From an uncultured Gammaproteobacteria bacterium (GTDB lineage Bacteria; Pseudomonadota; Gammaproteobacteria; HK1): a DNA stretch of 64,000 bases. The translations under genes and the position numbers were made by a program. Where the stretch lies: assembly GCA_947258715.1 (NCBI GenBank), contig CAMYJH010000019.1:1-64000 (forward strand), in the 5' to 3' direction. The notes beneath the pieces were generated by a model that saw only the letters and a program-made list of their open reading frames with translations, was not told the origin of the DNA and did no database searches. Positions 19,015-28,413 of this stretch are shown here, in pieces; the first letter of the stretch is position 1; every line of letters begins with the position of its first letter.

Positions 19015-19438
19015 CGGCCGAGCCACTGCCCCGTGACCTGTCCAAATTGACATGCGCGGGCACTCGATTCTGTCAGGATTCTTTATACTCCATTAGCATA
19101 GCGTCCCATAACTCACTGATTTACTGACACAGTTTGTTATTGGTATTGGAGAACTAACGCGTCAGCTCGCCACGCTTTCGAAGGGCGGTTTCGTACGCCG
19201 GCCAATTACGAAACCTATAGGGCTTCTTTGTGTACTTGCACTGGCTACGCTTCGGACAGCGGTATGGCATCGTGTTTCGGACCCCGAGCAAACGGGAGTC
19301 CAAAGTGGTAGCTCAACCGCCATCGACCCGCGAGCCGCGCACCGAGGCCAGACGAGGGGAGAGAGGACGCTTCCGCACGGGAAGTAATTAAAATTCCCGC
19401 ACAGCTGTTTAGTCTTGCTTACAGTTTGCTTTTCCCGA
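19015..19438. other. Right margin of the island, no gene recognised
   Basis: About 420 bp lie between the IS3 remnant and the right direct repeat. Minus-strand open frame is present here only as an extension of the truncated methyltransferase's other frame. No ribosome site, RNA gene or known domain was seen. Confidence 0.4.
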
Positions 19439-20165
19439 ACCGGGGGCGATCTCATTAAAGTTTCTCGAGTTCGTAAAGCACCACCCCCGCGTCGCGCTTG
19501 ACGAACAGGCCACCGCCCGCGTTGAGGAAGTCTTTCTTCAGCCGCTTGCGGTACCAGCGGCCGCTGCGCAGGTATCCAGTTCCGTCGGTCAGCTCCTGAT
19601 CGGAGTTCTCTTCCCAGTCTTCCCGGGTCAACACGGCAAACAACAATGCGCCCCTGCACAGAGCCGAAAGGCGCTCCATGGCGGCAGCGGCGTTGCGCTC
19701 GGGCAGGTACTGGAGCACGTCCTGGCAAATAACCAGATCAAACGCCCGGGCGGACTCGAAGCTGTCAACGGATCCCTGCTTGAAGCCAAAGCGTTTGCAC
19801 AGGTATTCGCTTCTCTGTGTGCTTGATCTGGCTGCGCCACTTTCATCGCGATGCTGTCCTGGATCGCTTCAAAGCCCGGGGCGCGCCGCCTCCCCGGCGC
19901 GCCCGTTTGCCGGAGCAATCCCTTCGCATCGCACTCCTGCTGCGTTCGGGCACCGGATCCGGCCATCCGTGGCTCGCTCGGACGCAGGGGCGAAGACCGA
20001 AGCGCTGCGTTGTTCAGCGCTTCCAGAATCAGGGAACGGCGCGGAAGGTCACGCCGGAACGCGGATTTTTCGCGCCGCGTTGACAGCGATCGGCCTGCAC
20101 GGGTGCAATAGGCGCCCACCCTCCCACGACGTCAACGGGTAACCTCAACGTATGGGCGCAACACC
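19439..20165. repeat. Right direct repeat: truncated methyltransferase and rimO start
   Basis: This copy matches 8309-9415 but lacks the bases corresponding to 8684-9046, being joined directly from the middle of the methyltransferase gene to the rimO upstream region at about 19816/19817. It carries the rimO copy that continues into a full gene. Confidence 0.85.
19455..19816 (-). pseudogene. Truncated second copy of the SAM methyltransferase
   Basis: The frame encodes the C-terminal 120 residues or so of the methyltransferase at 8319-8912 with only a few changes, and ends one codon earlier at a TAA. The N-terminal half, including the SAM-binding motif I, is deleted at 19816, so the product cannot bind SAM and the copy is non-functional. 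A short start (ATG near 19718) would leave an 87-residue fragment. Confidence 0.85.
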
Positions 20166-21465
20166 GCGGATCGGCTTCGTCAGCCTCGGCTGTCCCAAGG
20201 CGCTGGTGGATTCCGAATGCATCCTCACTCGGCTCCGGGTGGAGGGGTACGACGTGGTCGGTACTTATGACGACGCCGATCTGGTGGTGGTCAATACCTG
20301 CGGATTCATCGACGACGCCATAGAAGAATCCCTCGAGGCCATTGGCGAGGCCATGGCCGAGAACGGCAAGGTCATTGTCACCGGTTGTTTGGGTATCAAA
20401 TCCGAGATGATTCGTGAGCACTATCCCGGCGTGCTCGCGATCACCGGACCGCAGCAATACGAGGCGGTGGTGGGGGCGGTGCACGCCCACCTGCCGCCCC
20501 GTCACGATCCTTTTCTGGACCTGGTTCCACCCCAGGGGATCAAGCTCACGCCGCGGCACTACGCCTACCTCAAGATTTCGGAAGGCTGCAACCACAAGTG
20601 CAGCTTCTGCATCATTCCTTCCATGCGCGGAAAGCTGAAAAGCCGCCGAGCCGCCGACGTGCTGGGTGAAGCTGAGCGCCTGGTGGCGGCCGGGGTCAAA
20701 GAGCTTCTGGTCATCTCTCAGGACACCAGCGCCTACGGCGTGGATTTGCGTTACGCAAGCGACCTCTGGCAAAACCGCGTAGTGCGCGCGCATATCCGTG
20801 ATCTCGCCGCCGCATTGGGTGGGCTGGGCGCATGGGTGCGTCTGCACTATGTCTACCCCTATCCCCACGTGGATGAAATCGTGCCCCTCATGGCTGACGG
20901 ATTGGTGCTTCCTTACCTGGACGTTCCCTTTCAGCACGCCAGCCCGCGCGTACTGAAACGAATGAAGCGGCCGGCCGGTGCAGAGGACAACCTCGAGCGT
21001 ATCTTTGCCTGGCGCGAGATATGTCCCGAGATCACCATCCGCAGCACCTTCATCGTGGGTTTTCCCGGTGAGACCGAAGCCGATTTCGAGATCCTGCTCG
21101 ACTTCCTCGAAACGGCAGGTATCGACCGCGCCGGCTGCTTCAAGTATTCGCCGGTAAAAGGCGCCGCGGCCAACGCGCTTCCCGATGCTGTTCCCGAGAC
21201 GGTCAAGGAAGAGCGCTACGCGCGCTTCATGCAGACCCAGGCCAAAATCAGCGCGGCGCGACTGACGGAGAAAGTCGGGAGTACGGTGCGGGTGCTGGTC
21301 GACTCCCTGGAAGACGGCTACGCCATCGCCCGAAGCAGCGCCGACGCCCCCGACATCGATGGCCTGGTGTACGTCGAAAGCGCTCCCAATCTCGTCCCCG
21401 GCGAGTTCGCGGAGGTGGTAGTGGAGCGCTCCGACACCCATGATCTCTACGCCCGTTTGGCATGA
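20152..21465 (+). CDS. rimO: Ribosomal protein S12 methylthiotransferase RimO
   Basis: RimO adds a methylthio group to an aspartate of ribosomal protein S12 by radical SAM chemistry. The 437-residue length is normal for the family. The N-terminal UPF0004 domain starts with [14 protein letters not shown] and has its other cluster cysteines in VVNTCGF and VTGCLG. The radical SAM triad is GCNHKCSFC at about residue 145, and the C-terminal TRAM domain runs from about residue 370 and includes VRVLVDS. The gene is intact and stands alone. Its upstream DNA and first 14 bases are duplicated 10.75 kb to the left beside an unlinked copy of its start codon, a sign of insertion at this locus. Confidence 0.96.
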   Translation: MGATPRIGFVSLGCPKALVDSECILTRLRVEGYDVVGTYDDADLVVVNTCGFIDDAIEESLEAIGEAMAENGKVIVTGCLGIKSEMIREHYPGVLAITGPQQYEAVVGAVHAHLPPRHDPFLDLVPPQGIKLTPRHYAYLKISEGCNHKCSFCIIPSMRGKLKSRRAADVLGEAERLVAAGVKELLVISQDTSAYGVDLRYASDLWQNRVVRAHIRDLAAALGGLGAWVRLHYVYPYPHVDEIVPLMADGLVLPYLDVPFQHASPRVLKRMKRPAGAEDNLERIFAWREICPEITIRSTFIVGFPGETEADFEILLDFLETAGIDRAGCFKYSPVKGAAANALPDAVPETVKEERYARFMQTQAKISAARLTEKVGSTVRVLVDSLEDGYAIARSSADAPDIDGLVYVESAPNLVPGEFAEVVVERSDTHDLYARLA

Positions 21466-21822
21466 TTAGGGCGGGCGTGCTGTCTTAATCTTGACTCTCC
21501 CCGCCGCGTTCGGGCTTGAAATCACCGGCTTTTGTAGCAAATTGCTCGGTTTCGAATCCGAGGCTTAAGGTGGGGAGGGACGTGCTCCAATGTCCGAACG
21601 AAAAGTCAAAGACTGATTCTGCGCGAGGACGTTTTCCAGCTTCCTGCGCAGGCCGGCGTGCGCAACGCCAGCCGGTTGATGGCAAAACGGAGAATCGGCG
21701 CCGTACTGTTCGAGATGGGTTGGGAGATTGAGGGAATTTTCAGTTAACGCGGCGCAAACACGCGGCTGCTCGCAGAAGACCCGAAGCCATATACCATTAG
21801 GCTGGTAGGCGTGACGACGTGA

Positions 21823-21990
21823 GAGATCTTGATCCCGGACCCGGACGCCTTTACTGAGGACGCCCTTGGTCTAGTGAGCCAGGCGGGGAACCGTCACCTG
21901 CCTATCGTCGATCAAGATAAGGTTGTCGCAATGATCTCGCTGCGCGACTCTATCGGCGCGGAACTTCGGCTCACCGTAAAAGGGCGCTGA
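21823..21990 (+). pseudogene. CBS-domain remnant
   Basis: The open frame ends at a TGA at 21988 and reads ALGLVSQAGNRHLPIVDQDK followed by VVAMISLRDS, the typical second half of a CBS domain. It is closed upstream by a TGA at 21820 and has no start codon, so it is the tail of a lost gene. The fragment does not closely match the intact CBS gene at 36210. Confidence 0.6.
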
Positions 21991-22072
21991 AGAAGCCTAG
22001 TCTCAGTCAGCCACTTTTTTAGTAAAGCTAGGCGCGGCCGTTTTCCATTCAACTTAAGCAGCTAAGGCACGG

Positions 22073-22102
22073 GCAAAGTGAAAGCCACGTTTTTCACTTT
22101 GC
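22073..22102. repeat. Perfect 11-bp inverted repeat
   Basis: GCAAAGTGAAA (22073-22083) pairs perfectly with TTTCACTTTGC (22092-22102) around an 8-base loop. It lies about 40 bp beyond the stop of the minus-strand gene at 22142, so it may act as its 3' stem-loop, although a T-tract is lacking. Confidence 0.5.
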
Positions 22103-22141
22103 AAGTTTGAATTGCTCCAGGATATATCGTACCGGGACTGC

Positions 22142-22699
22142 TCACTTGACTCGTTTGAGCGTGCCGCGAACGGTTCTCATAATCTCTCCGTTGCGCACGC
22201 GAGAGTAAGTGAGCTGCATGCCGTTGAGCGTCAATGTGCGTTCATAGACCTGCATTTCGTAGCCGCCCTCCTCGGTGATCAGCATCGCGTAAACGAACAA
22301 GCTATCGCCCGAGATACGTGCCCACACGTAAGGTTCCCCCTTGAGCGGATCCATTGGCACCTGATTGCCGAACATATCTGTGCGCATGGCCGAACCGTAA
22401 AGCCCGGATTTACGCTCAGGCTTGAATTGCACCGTGTAAGACTTCCTCTTCAGCGTGCCATCACTCTTGTGCGTTACCGACACCCAAGTCAGAGAAAAAC
22501 CCGCACGGCGCGGCTTTATCTTTACCGTGAGATCACGTTTCGTTAAATCATCACCCTCGTTCGATAGGCCTTCTCCAAGGTATTCGCCGACGAATTTTTC
22601 GTATTGATATGCGGCCTTCGACTGCGCCGGAAAGGCGATCAGCGCAAGCACCAGCCAGACGAGCAAAATGTATGGGGGACGTGAAATCGATGAGATCAT
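22142..22699 (-). CDS. Exported protein of unknown function
   Basis: The ATG at 22699 is preferred because a GGGAG ribosome site precedes it; an upstream TTG lacks one. The 185-residue product has a signal peptide (ILLVWLVLALIAF, cut near SKA-AYQ). A beta-strand-rich domain of about 160 residues follows, with alternating polar and hydrophobic residues, and it has no cysteines. Basic strands (LTVKIKPRRAG, TLKRKSYTVQF) and the C-terminal RTVRGTLKRVK suggest a lipocalin-like or immunoglobulin-like periplasmic barrel, but no family is recognised. It stands alone on its strand. Confidence 0.65.
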   Translation of the reverse strand: MISSISRPPYILLVWLVLALIAFPAQSKAAYQYEKFVGEYLGEGLSNEGDDLTKRDLTVKIKPRRAGFSLTWVSVTHKSDGTLKRKSYTVQFKPERKSGLYGSAMRTDMFGNQVPMDPLKGEPYVWARISGDSLFVYAMLITEEGGYEMQVYERTLTLNGMQLTYSRVRNGEIMRTVRGTLKRVK

Positions 22700-22911
22700 G
22701 ATCTGCTCCCTTGGGAAAAGCAGCAACGGCGCCCGCTGCCCGAGTCGTGGCCGTTCGTCGGCGCTTGTTTATCGACCATCATCTTAAACTGGGCGCTTAA
22801 ATTCGGACATCGGCCAATTCACCGGGTTCCCTCGACCGAACGCATGCGTAATGTTAAAAGGTCGACGTTGCGAGGAAGCCAAACCATTACCTGACAACAG
22901 GCGAGACCTTG

Positions 22912-23730
22912 ATGCAAAACACTTCCGTGCTCCGAGTCGGCATCGGCAGCCTGGGAACAGTAGGTTACGCTGTTGCCCGGAGGCTCGACCAGGGTATCCA
23001 CGGATTGTGCCTCATGGCGGTGTCCGCGCGCGACCTGGAGCGGGCCGAGAAACGCGCCACGGGATTCTCCGCCCCGGTGAAGGTGCTTCCGCTGCAGAAG
23101 CTTGCCGAATGCTGCGACGTGGTGGTGGAGTGCGCCCCGGCAGAGGTCTTTCGACAGCTGGCCGAGCCGACCCTTCGCGCCGGACGGATTTTCGTGCCCA
23201 TCAGCGTGGGCGCGCTGCTCGAGCACTGGTCTTTGGTGGAACTCGCCGAACAAATGGGCGCGCGCATTATTGTTCCCAGCGGAGCGCTGCTCGGGCTGGA
23301 CGCCGTGCGGGCCGCGAGTGAAGGCCGCATCGATGCGGTGCGCATGGTGACGCGTAAACCGCCACGCGGTCTGGCGGGGGCTCCGTACCTCGAGGAGCAC
23401 GGTGTCGACGTGTCCAACCTGGACGCACCGCTTAAGATTTTCGAAGGCACGGCTCGGGACGGCGCCGCAGGTTTTCCGGCGAACGTGAATGTGGCCGCGG
23501 CGTTGGGTCTGGCCGGCATCGGGCCGGACGCCACCCGGCTGGAAATCTGGGCTGATCCCACGGTGAGTCGGAATACGCACCACATCACCGTAGAGGCCGA
23601 CAGTGCCCGCTTCGAGCTTTCCATCGAGAACGTGCCTACCGAGGAAAATCCCCGCACCGGTCGGTTGGTGGCGCACAGCATCGTCGCCACGCTGAGGCGG
23701 CTTACCGCGCCGCTGACGGTGGGTACCTGA
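22912..23730 (+). CDS. nadX: Aspartate dehydrogenase (NadX family)
   Basis: The enzyme oxidises L-aspartate with NAD(P) to iminoaspartate/oxaloacetate and ammonia. The N-terminal Rossmann fold has the motif GIGSLGTVGYAV. The C-terminal domain of DUF108 type carries FPANVNVAAAL, the cofactor and subunit signature, and DPTVSRNTHHI, which includes the catalytic histidine. The 272-residue length is usual. The ATG at 22912 is chosen over a TTG one codon upstream. No NAD-synthesis genes (nadA, nadB) are nearby. The next genes encode a TTT uptake system, so a catabolic rather than a biosynthetic role is plausible, possibly on a related amino or imino acid. Confidence 0.85.
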   Translation: MQNTSVLRVGIGSLGTVGYAVARRLDQGIHGLCLMAVSARDLERAEKRATGFSAPVKVLPLQKLAECCDVVVECAPAEVFRQLAEPTLRAGRIFVPISVGALLEHWSLVELAEQMGARIIVPSGALLGLDAVRAASEGRIDAVRMVTRKPPRGLAGAPYLEEHGVDVSNLDAPLKIFEGTARDGAAGFPANVNVAAALGLAGIGPDATRLEIWADPTVSRNTHHITVEADSARFELSIENVPTEENPRTGRLVAHSIVATLRRLTAPLTVGT

Positions 23731-23874
23731 GGCCCCCGCCTCTTGTGGTAAGGTGGGCAGGCATCGTCTAGTCTATGCCAGCTCCGAATTGGACGCCTCG
23801 CAACGCGCGCGTCATCAGTCGCCCTGCTTCAAGGTCCCGCGCGCCGTATGAAAAATAATCAGGAGGAGAGATTG

Positions 23875-24840
23875 ATGAATATAAGAACTCTATTCAGGGC
23901 GGCAATTGTCGCTGTCGCAATGGTCGCCACTCCGTCGGCTGTTTTTGCCGCCAATCTTCCATGTCGCACGGCGAAACTGATCGTACCGTGGAAGCCGGGC
24001 GGCGGAACCGACGTCATCTTCCGTATTTTCGCCAACGCCATTAACGGCTACGGGGTAAAGCCCGAGATCCAGGTGGTGAACGTCTCCGGACAGGGCGGCA
24101 ACAAGGGTGCCAAGGAGGCCAAGCGGTCCGACGCCGACGGCTGCACCCTGTTCGCCATCCATCAGAGCGCCGTCACCAGCTATCTCAACGGCCGCGTGGA
24201 CTTCACCTGGGACGCATTCGACACCGTGGCGCTGCTCACCAGCACCCCGGATATCGTCGGCGCTTCCAAGACCGCACCGTATGATTCGCTCGAGGAAATG
24301 CTGAATGCCGGGCGCAAGAATCCGGAAACCATCCTCACCGGCGCGACATTCGGTTCCACCAGCCAATTCATGTGGCTGCTGATGGAAGACAAGACCGGCG
24401 CCAAGTTCAAGTATGTGCCCTTTGACGGTACCCGCGAGCGCATGACCGCGCTGCTTTCCGGAACCATCCAGCTCGGCACCATCAACGTGGCTTCGGGCAA
24501 AAAGTATATTAACACTGGGGAGCTCAAGGCTTACGCCATCGCCGCCGATGAGCGCAGCGACCAGGTGCCCGACCTGCCGACTTTGAAAGAGCTCGGCGTC
24601 GACATGACCTACACCCTCGATCGCGGAATCATGGCGCCTAAGGGCACGCCCAAGGAGGCTATCGATCACTGGGCCAGCGTGTTTAAGCGTGCGCTGGAAG
24701 ACCCTTCGGTGCAAAAGCAGATGAAGACCAAGGGTACTGGCCTCAGATTTCTCGGCCCCGAGGAATACGCGGCCTGGTTCAAACGGATTTACGACGACCA
24801 TGAAAAGGTCGCCGTCAAGATTGGCATGTATAAAAAGTAG
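23875..24840 (+). CDS. tctC: TTT-system periplasmic substrate-binding protein, TctC type
   Basis: The start at 23875 follows a strong AGGAGGAGAG ribosome site. The 321-residue product has a signal peptide cut near VFAAN, then the Bug/TctC fold with LIVPWKPGGGTDVIFR at the first substrate loop and a conserved second half (VPFDGTRERMTALLSG). TctC delivers carboxylate substrates to the TctA/TctB membrane pair. The exact ligand cannot be read from sequence: Bug proteins bind tri- and dicarboxylates, amino acids or aromatic acids. A perfect palindrome separates it from tctB, which would let this binding protein be made in excess. Confidence 0.9.
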   Translation: MNIRTLFRAAIVAVAMVATPSAVFAANLPCRTAKLIVPWKPGGGTDVIFRIFANAINGYGVKPEIQVVNVSGQGGNKGAKEAKRSDADGCTLFAIHQSAVTSYLNGRVDFTWDAFDTVALLTSTPDIVGASKTAPYDSLEEMLNAGRKNPETILTGATFGSTSQFMWLLMEDKTGAKFKYVPFDGTRERMTALLSGTIQLGTINVASGKKYINTGELKAYAIAADERSDQVPDLPTLKELGVDMTYTLDRGIMAPKGTPKEAIDHWASVFKRALEDPSVQKQMKTKGTGLRFLGPEEYAAWFKRIYDDHEKVAVKIGMYKK

Positions 24841-24858
24841 CGTGCCATAGGCTCGCGC

Positions 24859-24884
24859 GCGGGGCCGGATCGATCCGGCCCCGC
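24859..24884 (+). terminator. Perfect 26-bp palindrome between tctC and tctB
   Basis: GCGGGGCCGGATC is followed at once by its exact complement, and then by AATTTCTCTTT. A stem this strong between the binding-protein gene and the membrane genes would act as a partial terminator or an mRNA-stabilising hairpin, raising tctC relative to tctB and tctA. Confidence 0.65.
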
Positions 24885-24911
24885 AATTTCTCTTTCGACT
24901 GAAAAATCGCC

Positions 24912-25400
24912 ATGGGACGGATTAACCGGGACGTGGTCGTCGCCGTAGCGCTGATGTTCGGCTGTGGCGTATTCTTCTGGGCCAGCCTCGATATCCGCGA
25001 GCCGGACTACGGTACGCTCGCGCCGGCCACCTGGCCGCAGGTCATACTCGCCTACCTCTTGTTGCTGTGCGTGGTTTACTTGGGGCAGTCGCTTCGCGCC
25101 GGATCGAGCGCCACCGCAAAGGCCAGGGGGGAGACCAAAAGCTGGCTCGAGCGATATCGCAACCCGCTGTGGTGTTACGCTCTGTTTCTCCTTTTTCTCT
25201 TCACACTGCCGGCGCTAGGCATGCTCATCGGCGGGGTACTGTTCGTATTCCTGCTGCTGTGCGTTATCGGCGGCTTCAGTCCGAGAAACCTTGTCGTGCA
25301 CGCTGCGATTGCGTTGGTCATGGTCGGAGCCATGTGGGCGCTGTTCACCTTTGGGCTGGGCGTGATCCTTCCCCAGGGAAAAATCTTCACCGTGCTCTGA
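24912..25400 (+). CDS. tctB: TTT-system small membrane subunit, TctB type
   Basis: This 162-residue protein has four hydrophobic segments (about residues 8-24, 37-55, 83-105 and 115-150), the normal layout of TctB. The LAPATWPQVILAYLLLLC segment after the first loop is characteristic of the family (conserved P and WPQ). It works with TctA as the membrane part of a secondary, ion-coupled carboxylate transporter. It stands between tctC and tctA in the standard C-B-A order. Confidence 0.88.
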   Translation: MGRINRDVVVAVALMFGCGVFFWASLDIREPDYGTLAPATWPQVILAYLLLLCVVYLGQSLRAGSSATAKARGETKSWLERYRNPLWCYALFLLFLFTLPALGMLIGGVLFVFLLLCVIGGFSPRNLVVHAAIALVMVGAMWALFTFGLGVILPQGKIFTVL

Positions 25401-25430
25401 GGAGATGACTACGCGCCGGGGCGGTAATTC

Positions 25431-27116
25431 GTGATCTGGGAAAACGTACTTCTTGCAATCAACGAGCTGGCTACGGTGAAGACGGCCATGCTCATGGTGC
25501 TCGGCGTAGCCTGCGGGCTCATCGCCGGCGCCATTCCCGGGTTCACCATCGCCATGGCGATAGTGCTGACGCTGCCGTTTACCTTCGGCATGGACGCCGC
25601 CCAGGGTCTCGCCACCATGGTTTCGGTTTACATCGGCGGTCTTTCCGGCGGGTTGATGGCTGGCATCCTCACTGGTATTCCTGGCACGCCATCCTCGGTG
25701 GCCACCACCTTCGATGGCTTTCCCATGGCGCGCAATGGTCAGCCTGGACTGGCGCTGGGCATTGGCGTGTGGTCGTCCTTCTGTGGTGGAATCATCAGCG
25801 CCATCTTGCTCATGACCTTAGCGCCGCAGCTTGCGCGCATCGGTCTCGAGTTTCAGCCCTGGGACTACTTCGCCCTGGTAATGTTCGCGCTCACCATCAC
25901 CGCGAGCCTCGCCGGTGACCACCTGGTGAAGGGACTCATCGCCGGCGCGCTCGGTCTGCTGGTGGCGACCATCGGCGAGGACGATATCAATGGCGTGGCG
26001 CGTTTCAATTTCGGTAGCGACGCGCTGCTGCAGGGCTTCGATTTCATCGCCGTGCTCATCGGGCTGTTCGCTTTCAGCCAGCTCTTGAGCGACGTTCAGG
26101 ATCGCGAGACCGCGACCAAGTCTTTAGCCGAGACCAAGTCGGTGCGAATCAAGATCGAGCACGGTAAGGCGGTGCTGGTGCTGATGAAGCGCTGGACCAA
26201 CGTCATACGCTCCGCGCTCATCGGCGTGTTCACCGGAATACTGCCGGGCGCGGGCGGCTCTGTAGCCAACATTCTGGCCTACGACCAGGCGAAGAAAGCC
26301 TCGAAGAATCCGGAACAGTTCGGCACCGGTACCCCGGACGGCATCATCGCTCCGGAGACTTCCAACAATGCCACGGAAGGCGGCTCGCTGATGACCATGA
26401 TGGCGTTGGGTATTCCCGGCGACGTGGTGACCGCGGTGATGCTCGGCGCGCTGCTGATTCACGACGTCATCCCGAGCCCGTCATTCATCCGTGACGAGCC
26501 ACAGCTCGCCTACGCGATTTTCATCGCATTCTTCCTCGCCAACTTCATCATGTTGGCGCTGCAGTCCTTTACCCTGAAGATATTCGTCCTTGTGACGAAG
26601 GTCAGGATGTACATGCTCGCCTCGGTGATCCTCGCCTACACCGCCATCGGCGTGTTTTCGCTGAACAACGTGCAGTTCGATCTGTGGACGCTGTTTTGGT
26701 TCGGGATCGTCGGATTCACCATGCGCCAGCTTGGCTTTCCTTTAGCTCCGATGATTATCGGTGTGGTGCTGGGCAGGAATGCCGAGCTCAATTTGTCGCG
26801 CGCCTTCGCGGTCACCACCGACCTTACGCCGTTCTTTACCCGTCCTTGGTCTTTGTTCTTCATTATTCTGGGGCTCTTCTCGACCTTTTTTCCTCTTTAT
26901 CAAAAACAACGCGGCAAGAGGCCCTGGACTCTCGTCTATCCTTCGTTGCTTTCAATATGTCTTTCCGTACCAATGTTCATGATGGGCGGCGCCGTACGAC
27001 CGGTGCTTGGTGCTTTACTCGTTGCCTTGGGTGCTTACTTTCTAATCCAGCATCATAGGGAGGGGTGGAAGCTCGATCCGCGGGCGTCTGAAGCGCACGA
27101 ACTGCAGGCCGAATAG
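25431..27116 (+). CDS. tctA: TTT-system large membrane subunit, TctA type
   Basis: Eleven to twelve hydrophobic segments and the signature motifs GAIPGFTIAMAIVLTLPFTF and ILTGIPGTPSSVATTFDGFP near the N-terminus, with the repeat-related GVFTGILPGAGGSVANILAY near residue 265, identify TctA. The start is a GTG at 25431 with only a weak upstream purine tract. At 561 residues it is longer than most TctA proteins (about 500), because of an extra C-terminal pair of membrane segments and a charged tail. It transports the substrate captured by the tctC product. Confidence 0.92.
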   Translation: MIWENVLLAINELATVKTAMLMVLGVACGLIAGAIPGFTIAMAIVLTLPFTFGMDAAQGLATMVSVYIGGLSGGLMAGILTGIPGTPSSVATTFDGFPMARNGQPGLALGIGVWSSFCGGIISAILLMTLAPQLARIGLEFQPWDYFALVMFALTITASLAGDHLVKGLIAGALGLLVATIGEDDINGVARFNFGSDALLQGFDFIAVLIGLFAFSQLLSDVQDRETATKSLAETKSVRIKIEHGKAVLVLMKRWTNVIRSALIGVFTGILPGAGGSVANILAYDQAKKASKNPEQFGTGTPDGIIAPETSNNATEGGSLMTMMALGIPGDVVTAVMLGALLIHDVIPSPSFIRDEPQLAYAIFIAFFLANFIMLALQSFTLKIFVLVTKVRMYMLASVILAYTAIGVFSLNNVQFDLWTLFWFGIVGFTMRQLGFPLAPMIIGVVLGRNAELNLSRAFAVTTDLTPFFTRPWSLFFIILGLFSTFFPLYQKQRGKRPWTLVYPSLLSICLSVPMFMMGGAVRPVLGALLVALGAYFLIQHHREGWKLDPRASEAHELQAE

Positions 27117-27335
27117 TTCGATCCCCTGACCCGCTTTTTTACCGGCGTCCGAGCCATTTCGCGGCTACTGGACGATCTCCTTCGAGATGACTTGGAACAT
27201 TTTAAGGATCCGGGTCAATCGACGGCGGCGACGAAGCGAATAGCTTGAGAGCCGTTGAAATTCGGCCCAGGTAGCCTACGTTCGTGTTTGGCGCATTTTT
27301 GACCGATTGAAGCGTTTTAAAAGGGTGAATGACTA

Positions 27336-27794
27336 ATGCTACGCAACCTCCTAGCTCTGAAGAGAATTCTTTTCATCGCCGCAGCGCTTTCCTGGCCTCT
27401 CGGGACGGCTGCGGATAGTGGTGTGGTGACGGTTTACAAGACGGCCTCATGCGGCTGCTGCCAGGGGTGGGTCGAGCACATGCGCAGTAACGGGTTCGAC
27501 GTCACCACGCGCGATATCCAGTGGAGCGAGCTCTCCAGTGTCCGATCGCGCTACCGCGTTCCGGCGAGTCTACATTCCTGTCACACCGCCGTCGTCGACG
27601 GATATGTCATCGAGGGCCATGTGCCGGCGGATATCGTCAACCGCCTGCTTAACGAACGCCCAGAGGCGATCGGGATCTCTGCCCCGGGTATGCCGGCGGC
27701 CTCTCCGGGAATGGATATTCCCAGCGGCGGTCCGTACGACGTCATGATATTCGAAGCGGGCGGCAGCAGCCGGCTTTACCAGCGCGTGGAATAA
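27336..27794 (+). CDS. Exported DUF411 metal-binding protein
   Basis: The 152-residue protein has a signal peptide cut near GTA-ADS. A thioredoxin-like DUF411 domain follows with the hallmark KTASCGCCQGWVEHM (CGCC). Other conserved parts are RYRVPASLHSCHTAVVDGY and IEGHVPADIVNRLL. DUF411 proteins are linked to copper and other metal handling in the periplasm, though their exact activity is not settled. No copper genes lie next to it and it appears to be a single-gene unit. Confidence 0.85.
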   Translation: MLRNLLALKRILFIAAALSWPLGTAADSGVVTVYKTASCGCCQGWVEHMRSNGFDVTTRDIQWSELSSVRSRYRVPASLHSCHTAVVDGYVIEGHVPADIVNRLLNERPEAIGISAPGMPAASPGMDIPSGGPYDVMIFEAGGSSRLYQRVE

Positions 27795-27858
27795 CATCCG
27801 TCTTTAACATTCTGTTTGACGCCGGCCGGTTCGAAATCATTCCAGCCCCGGAAATCGA

Positions 27859-28040
27859 TCAGGTGCGCGTGAAATAGTCGCGGCAGTGCGCGGCGAAGGC
27901 TTCGCCGCGGCGAGTCAGACGTGCGCCGGTGAGATGTCTCAGAACGATTGATAGCGGCGCTAGCGGATCCTTCGGCGGGCGGAGGACGAGCCGCGCGCCA
28001 TCGCAGCTCATATCACCGCCAAGTGAGAAGCCGAGCACCC
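27859..28040 (-). pseudogene. Possible LysR-type regulator C-terminal remnant
   Basis: On the minus strand, a frame ending at a TGA (27859-27861) reads GARLVLRPPKDPLAPLSIVL and then RHLTGARLTRRGEAFAAHCR, resembling the last strand and helix of a LysR effector domain. Stops close the frame upstream and no helix-turn-helix part is found. A lost regulator of the neighbouring genes is one reading; similarity is weak. Confidence 0.3.
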
Positions 28041-28413
28041 TAGAGCGCTTAATGCCGGGTGACGTTGCGGGCGTGGGCGATCAATTTACAAACGACGTCT
28101 GCAGCCACCAGCCGGTCGGAGGGTGCAAGGGACACGCCGCAGGCCTTTTGGCGGACCAGCAGCCAGCTGCAACTTGAGCCCGGTCTCCAGGCTCGGTCAC
28201 GGACGAAGATACTGACGGCTCAGACGCGTGCGGGGCCTTGGCCGCCGCCATTGGATTGCGCTAACCGGCAGCGGCAACGGAATACTGAAGCTGCCCGAGG
28301 GCGTGCTTTGTCAAATTTTTGCTCTCAGTAACAGAAAAACAATATTCTAGAACCAGCACGAGTCAGGAAAGAACTCCGTTCTTGTCGACGGCTTTTCACT
28401 GGAGGAGCCGCTT

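Larger units (their letters stand above)
21466..22141. other. Gene-poor region with a decayed CBS fragment
   Basis: About 675 bp without an intact gene. It contains the CBS remnant and the inverted repeat listed separately. The first 300 bases hold only short frames without ribosome sites. Confidence 0.5.

Noticed and set aside
20029-21441. Minus-strand open frame of 470 codons opposite rimO
   Set aside because: RimO has all its motifs on the plus strand; the reverse frame has no recognisable domain.
23890-24801. Minus-strand open frame opposite tctC
   Set aside because: It mirrors the tctC codons and has no start signal or domain.
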